Origin: BM714 sp964484935
GTDB lineage: Bacteria > Bacillota > Clostridia > Peptostreptococcales > BM714
DNA: 5,702 bases
Assembly: GCA_964484935.1 (NCBI GenBank)
Contig: CAZAFW010000078.1
Location: 1 to 5,702, forward strand
Direction of reading: 5' to 3'
Made by a program: the position numbers and the translations under genes. This document shows positions 4,231-5,702 of this stretch, piece after piece. Within the stretch, counting starts at the first letter, position 1. Each line of letters begins with the position of its first letter. The notes beneath the pieces were generated by a model. That model was not told the DNA's origin. It made no database searches and worked only from the letters and a program-made list of their open reading frames with translations.

Positions 4231-5421
4231 ATGAAAGAATGGATTGATTATTATGAAACGTTGCAAGTTCATCCCAAAGCGTGCAAGGAAGTAATTGAGG
4301 CCGCGTATAGAAAATTGGCGACGTTTAGCGATCCGGATTCAAACAATACACCTTTTACAAAAGAGCAAATGGAAAGAATGGATTTAGCATATGAGGTTCT
4401 TATTGACGACAATCGCCGAAAAATTTTTCATGAAGACTGGCTTGAAAACGTAAAAACGGAAAAAACCGGAGATGAAGGAATCCGTTTTAAAAGGAAAAGA
4501 CAGAAATCGGAAGAGGATATGAAAGCCTATAATTGCTTGAATTTGTATTACGGATGTCTTGAAAGATGCGATTTCAGGGCGGCGTACAAGTACGTGTCGC
4601 ATTACGAGAAAGGATTCATACGCGAAAAGGACTTCATGGAATGGCAGGAGGCGGCAGTAGAAATATTCGAGATCAGCAATGTCCAAATCCGCGAGTTCAA
4701 AAAGCACCGAAACTTTGAGAGTCGTCCGGGAAGACTGCATTACAACGCATACGAATTTGAGGTTTCACTGTTGGAAAAAAACAATGCGACTGGAAAGATA
4801 AATCAAAATGCATGTACAAGAATGGTTTTTAAGGAGAATGATGAATATTGCGTTCTGCTTGGGCATGACAACTTGAGACCGATTATAAACAAATTGAGAA
4901 TTATGGCGGAGATGAAGGATAAAAAAGACGCTATAGGCAGATTTCAAGAATACGACAGCAAATTTGATGCCGGGACAGGCATAATGAACAAAAGGGGATT
5001 TCTAGAAGAAGCAAAGAAAGAGGAAGACAGGTTCAATCGTTATGGAAGGGCTTTTTCCATCCTTTTTGTTGATTGCAAGGACAGCGGCGGCCTTTCAAGA
5101 AAAGATGAGCTTTTGCAGTTCATAATAAGCACTATAAGAAGGAACATAAGGAGTCTTGATATGTTTGCCGTTTGGGGAGAAAACGCATTTGTGATTCTGC
5201 TTCCTGAAACGAAAAATACCGAAGCCGAAGCTGTGGCCGAAAAATTGAAGTTGCTGTTTGAAGATCAAGAGATTTGCGTCGGGAGTCAAGTTGTAAAAGT
5301 GAGGCTTAGAACGGGAGTATCCGAGTACAACAAGCATTCGCTTGTCGAGACTATATACAAGGCTCAGGTGGAAAAAAAGACTGGCGGAAGCAAAGCAAGG
5401 CATATAATAAGTGTTGTTTAA
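4231..5421 (+). CDS. J-like domain protein with degenerate GGDEF domain, candidate c-di-GMP receptor
   Basis: This 396-residue protein has no signal peptide or membrane segment, so it is probably cytoplasmic. Residues about 6-68 resemble a DnaJ J domain (YYETLQVHPKA, EAAYRKLA, MDLAYEVLIDDNRRKIF), but the HPD motif that stimulates DnaK reads DPD (34-36), so co-chaperone activity is doubtful. A charged linker (72-95) leads to a middle region (about 97-222), perhaps NTF2-like, not recognised with confidence. Residues 243-380 are GGDEF-like: DAGTGIMNKRGF replaces DxLTGLxNRRxF, FVDCKD keeps one metal-site Asp (281) but has Lys283 for the second, the substrate loop is shortened, and the signature reads GENAF (316-320). 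Diguanylate cyclase activity is therefore unlikely. An RxxD I-site (Arg307-Asp310) sits exactly five residues before the signature, as in c-di-GMP-binding GGDEF proteins. ATG 4231 is preferred over the TTG at 4213 because GGGGG lies 8 bases upstream. DUF502 follows after 15 bases. Confidence 0.85.
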   Translation: MKEWIDYYETLQVHPKACKEVIEAAYRKLATFSDPDSNNTPFTKEQMERMDLAYEVLIDDNRRKIFHEDWLENVKTEKTGDEGIRFKRKRQKSEEDMKAYNCLNLYYGCLERCDFRAAYKYVSHYEKGFIREKDFMEWQEAAVEIFEISNVQIREFKKHRNFESRPGRLHYNAYEFEVSLLEKNNATGKINQNACTRMVFKENDEYCVLLGHDNLRPIINKLRIMAEMKDKKDAIGRFQEYDSKFDAGTGIMNKRGFLEEAKKEEDRFNRYGRAFSILFVDCKDSGGLSRKDELLQFIISTIRRNIRSLDMFAVWGENAFVILLPETKNTEAEAVAEKLKLLFEDQEICVGSQVVKVRLRTGVSEYNKHSLVETIYKAQVEKKTGGSKARHIISVV

Positions 5422-5436
5422 CAGAGGGAGACTGTA

Positions 5437-5702
5437 ATGAAAAAATTCTTTGGCGTAATGCTTGCCGGCATGGGGGCTGTTTTGCCTATAACCATAACGG
5501 TATATATATTGTACAAACTCTTCATAATTATAGACAGCGTTTTCGCAGATTTTGTCACACGGATAATAGGATACCGCGTGCTGGGCATTGGATTCTTGAT
5601 GACTGTCGCCCTTGTATTCTTGATAGGGCTCGCCGCAAAGGCATATTTGGGTCAGAAATTGATAAAAATGGCTGACCGTATTTTCAACAAGATACCGGTT
5701 GC
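5437..5702 (+). CDS. DUF502 family membrane protein (partial, N-terminal 88 residues)
   Basis: The reading frame starts at ATG 5437 behind GAGGGAG (5424-5430, six bases away) and is open to the end of the window. It shows the DUF502 layout: a first membrane helix after a short basic N-terminus (MKKFFGVMLAGMGAVLPITITVYIL split around LPITIT, residues about 5-30), a short loop with LFIIIDSVFADFV, and a second helix (about 49-67, GIGFLMTVALVFLIGLAAK). The family-typical YLGQKLIKMADRIFNKIPV follows. The family includes bacterial inner-membrane proteins of unknown role and the plant COV1-like proteins. The 15-base gap and shared strand put it in an operon with the J-like/GGDEF gene, so the two products may act together at the membrane. 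The C-terminal part, usually a soluble region, lies beyond the window. Confidence 0.85.
   Translation, partial: MKKFFGVMLAGMGAVLPITITVYILYKLFIIIDSVFADFVTRIIGYRVLGIGFLMTVALVFLIGLAAKAYLGQKLIKMADRIFNKIPV

Noticed and set aside
4066..4272. A 68-codon minus-strand reading frame crossing the start of the J-like/GGDEF gene
   Set aside because: It overlaps the gene start and leader, and no RBS or promoter was seen for it.

Overview
The window looks like chromosomal DNA of a low-to-mid GC Bacillota, most probably Clostridia. Evidence: strong AGGAGG-type ribosome binding sites, sigma-A-like TATAAT boxes including extended TGnTATAAT forms, AT-rich intergenic DNA, and the gene families present (an isoaspartyl dipeptidase of the bridging-Glu type, a DdlA-like D-Ala-D-Ala ligase, a DUF502 membrane protein). 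The genus assignment would be inference only; no rRNA or tRNA gene, complete mobile element or CRISPR array was seen.

Layout. Positions 1-51 (minus) hold the first 17 codons of a membrane or secreted protein. It sits behind a roughly 250-base structured leader with a factor-independent terminator hairpin (192-227) and mutually exclusive helices. Upstream on the same strand is a 65-residue unrecognised protein (399-596, minus) with an excellent RBS and promoter. Its promoter region is shared, divergently, with an isoaspartyl dipeptidase gene (iadA, 813-1958, plus). iadA converges on a D-alanine-D-alanine ligase gene (2079-3134, minus), and a long hairpin at 2008-2057 can terminate both transcripts.

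From about 3212 to 4230 there is roughly 1 kb with no recognisable gene. It contains a perfect 17-bp inverted repeat (3558-3596), a 10-bp inverted repeat (3633-3673), an 11-bp inverted repeat enclosing further hairpins (3874-3967), an extended -10 promoter (3983-3991) and an exact 11-bp tandem repeat (4189-4210). The next gene (4231-5421, plus) encodes the most unusual protein here: an N-terminal J-like domain whose HPD motif reads DPD, a middle region of unknown fold, and a C-terminal GGDEF domain. In that domain the catalytic motif is degenerate (GENAF) but an RxxD I-site is kept at exactly the canonical spacing. Fifteen bases downstream, in an apparent operon, begins a DUF502 membrane protein that runs off the window.

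How the genes may fit together. IadA handles isoaspartyl dipeptides from damaged or degraded protein, and Ddl makes the D-Ala-D-Ala dipeptide for peptidoglycan; they are convergent and not obviously co-regulated. The J-like/GGDEF protein is best read as a candidate c-di-GMP-binding, non-catalytic adaptor that may work with the co-transcribed DUF502 membrane protein. That pairing is the best candidate in the window for an undescribed system.
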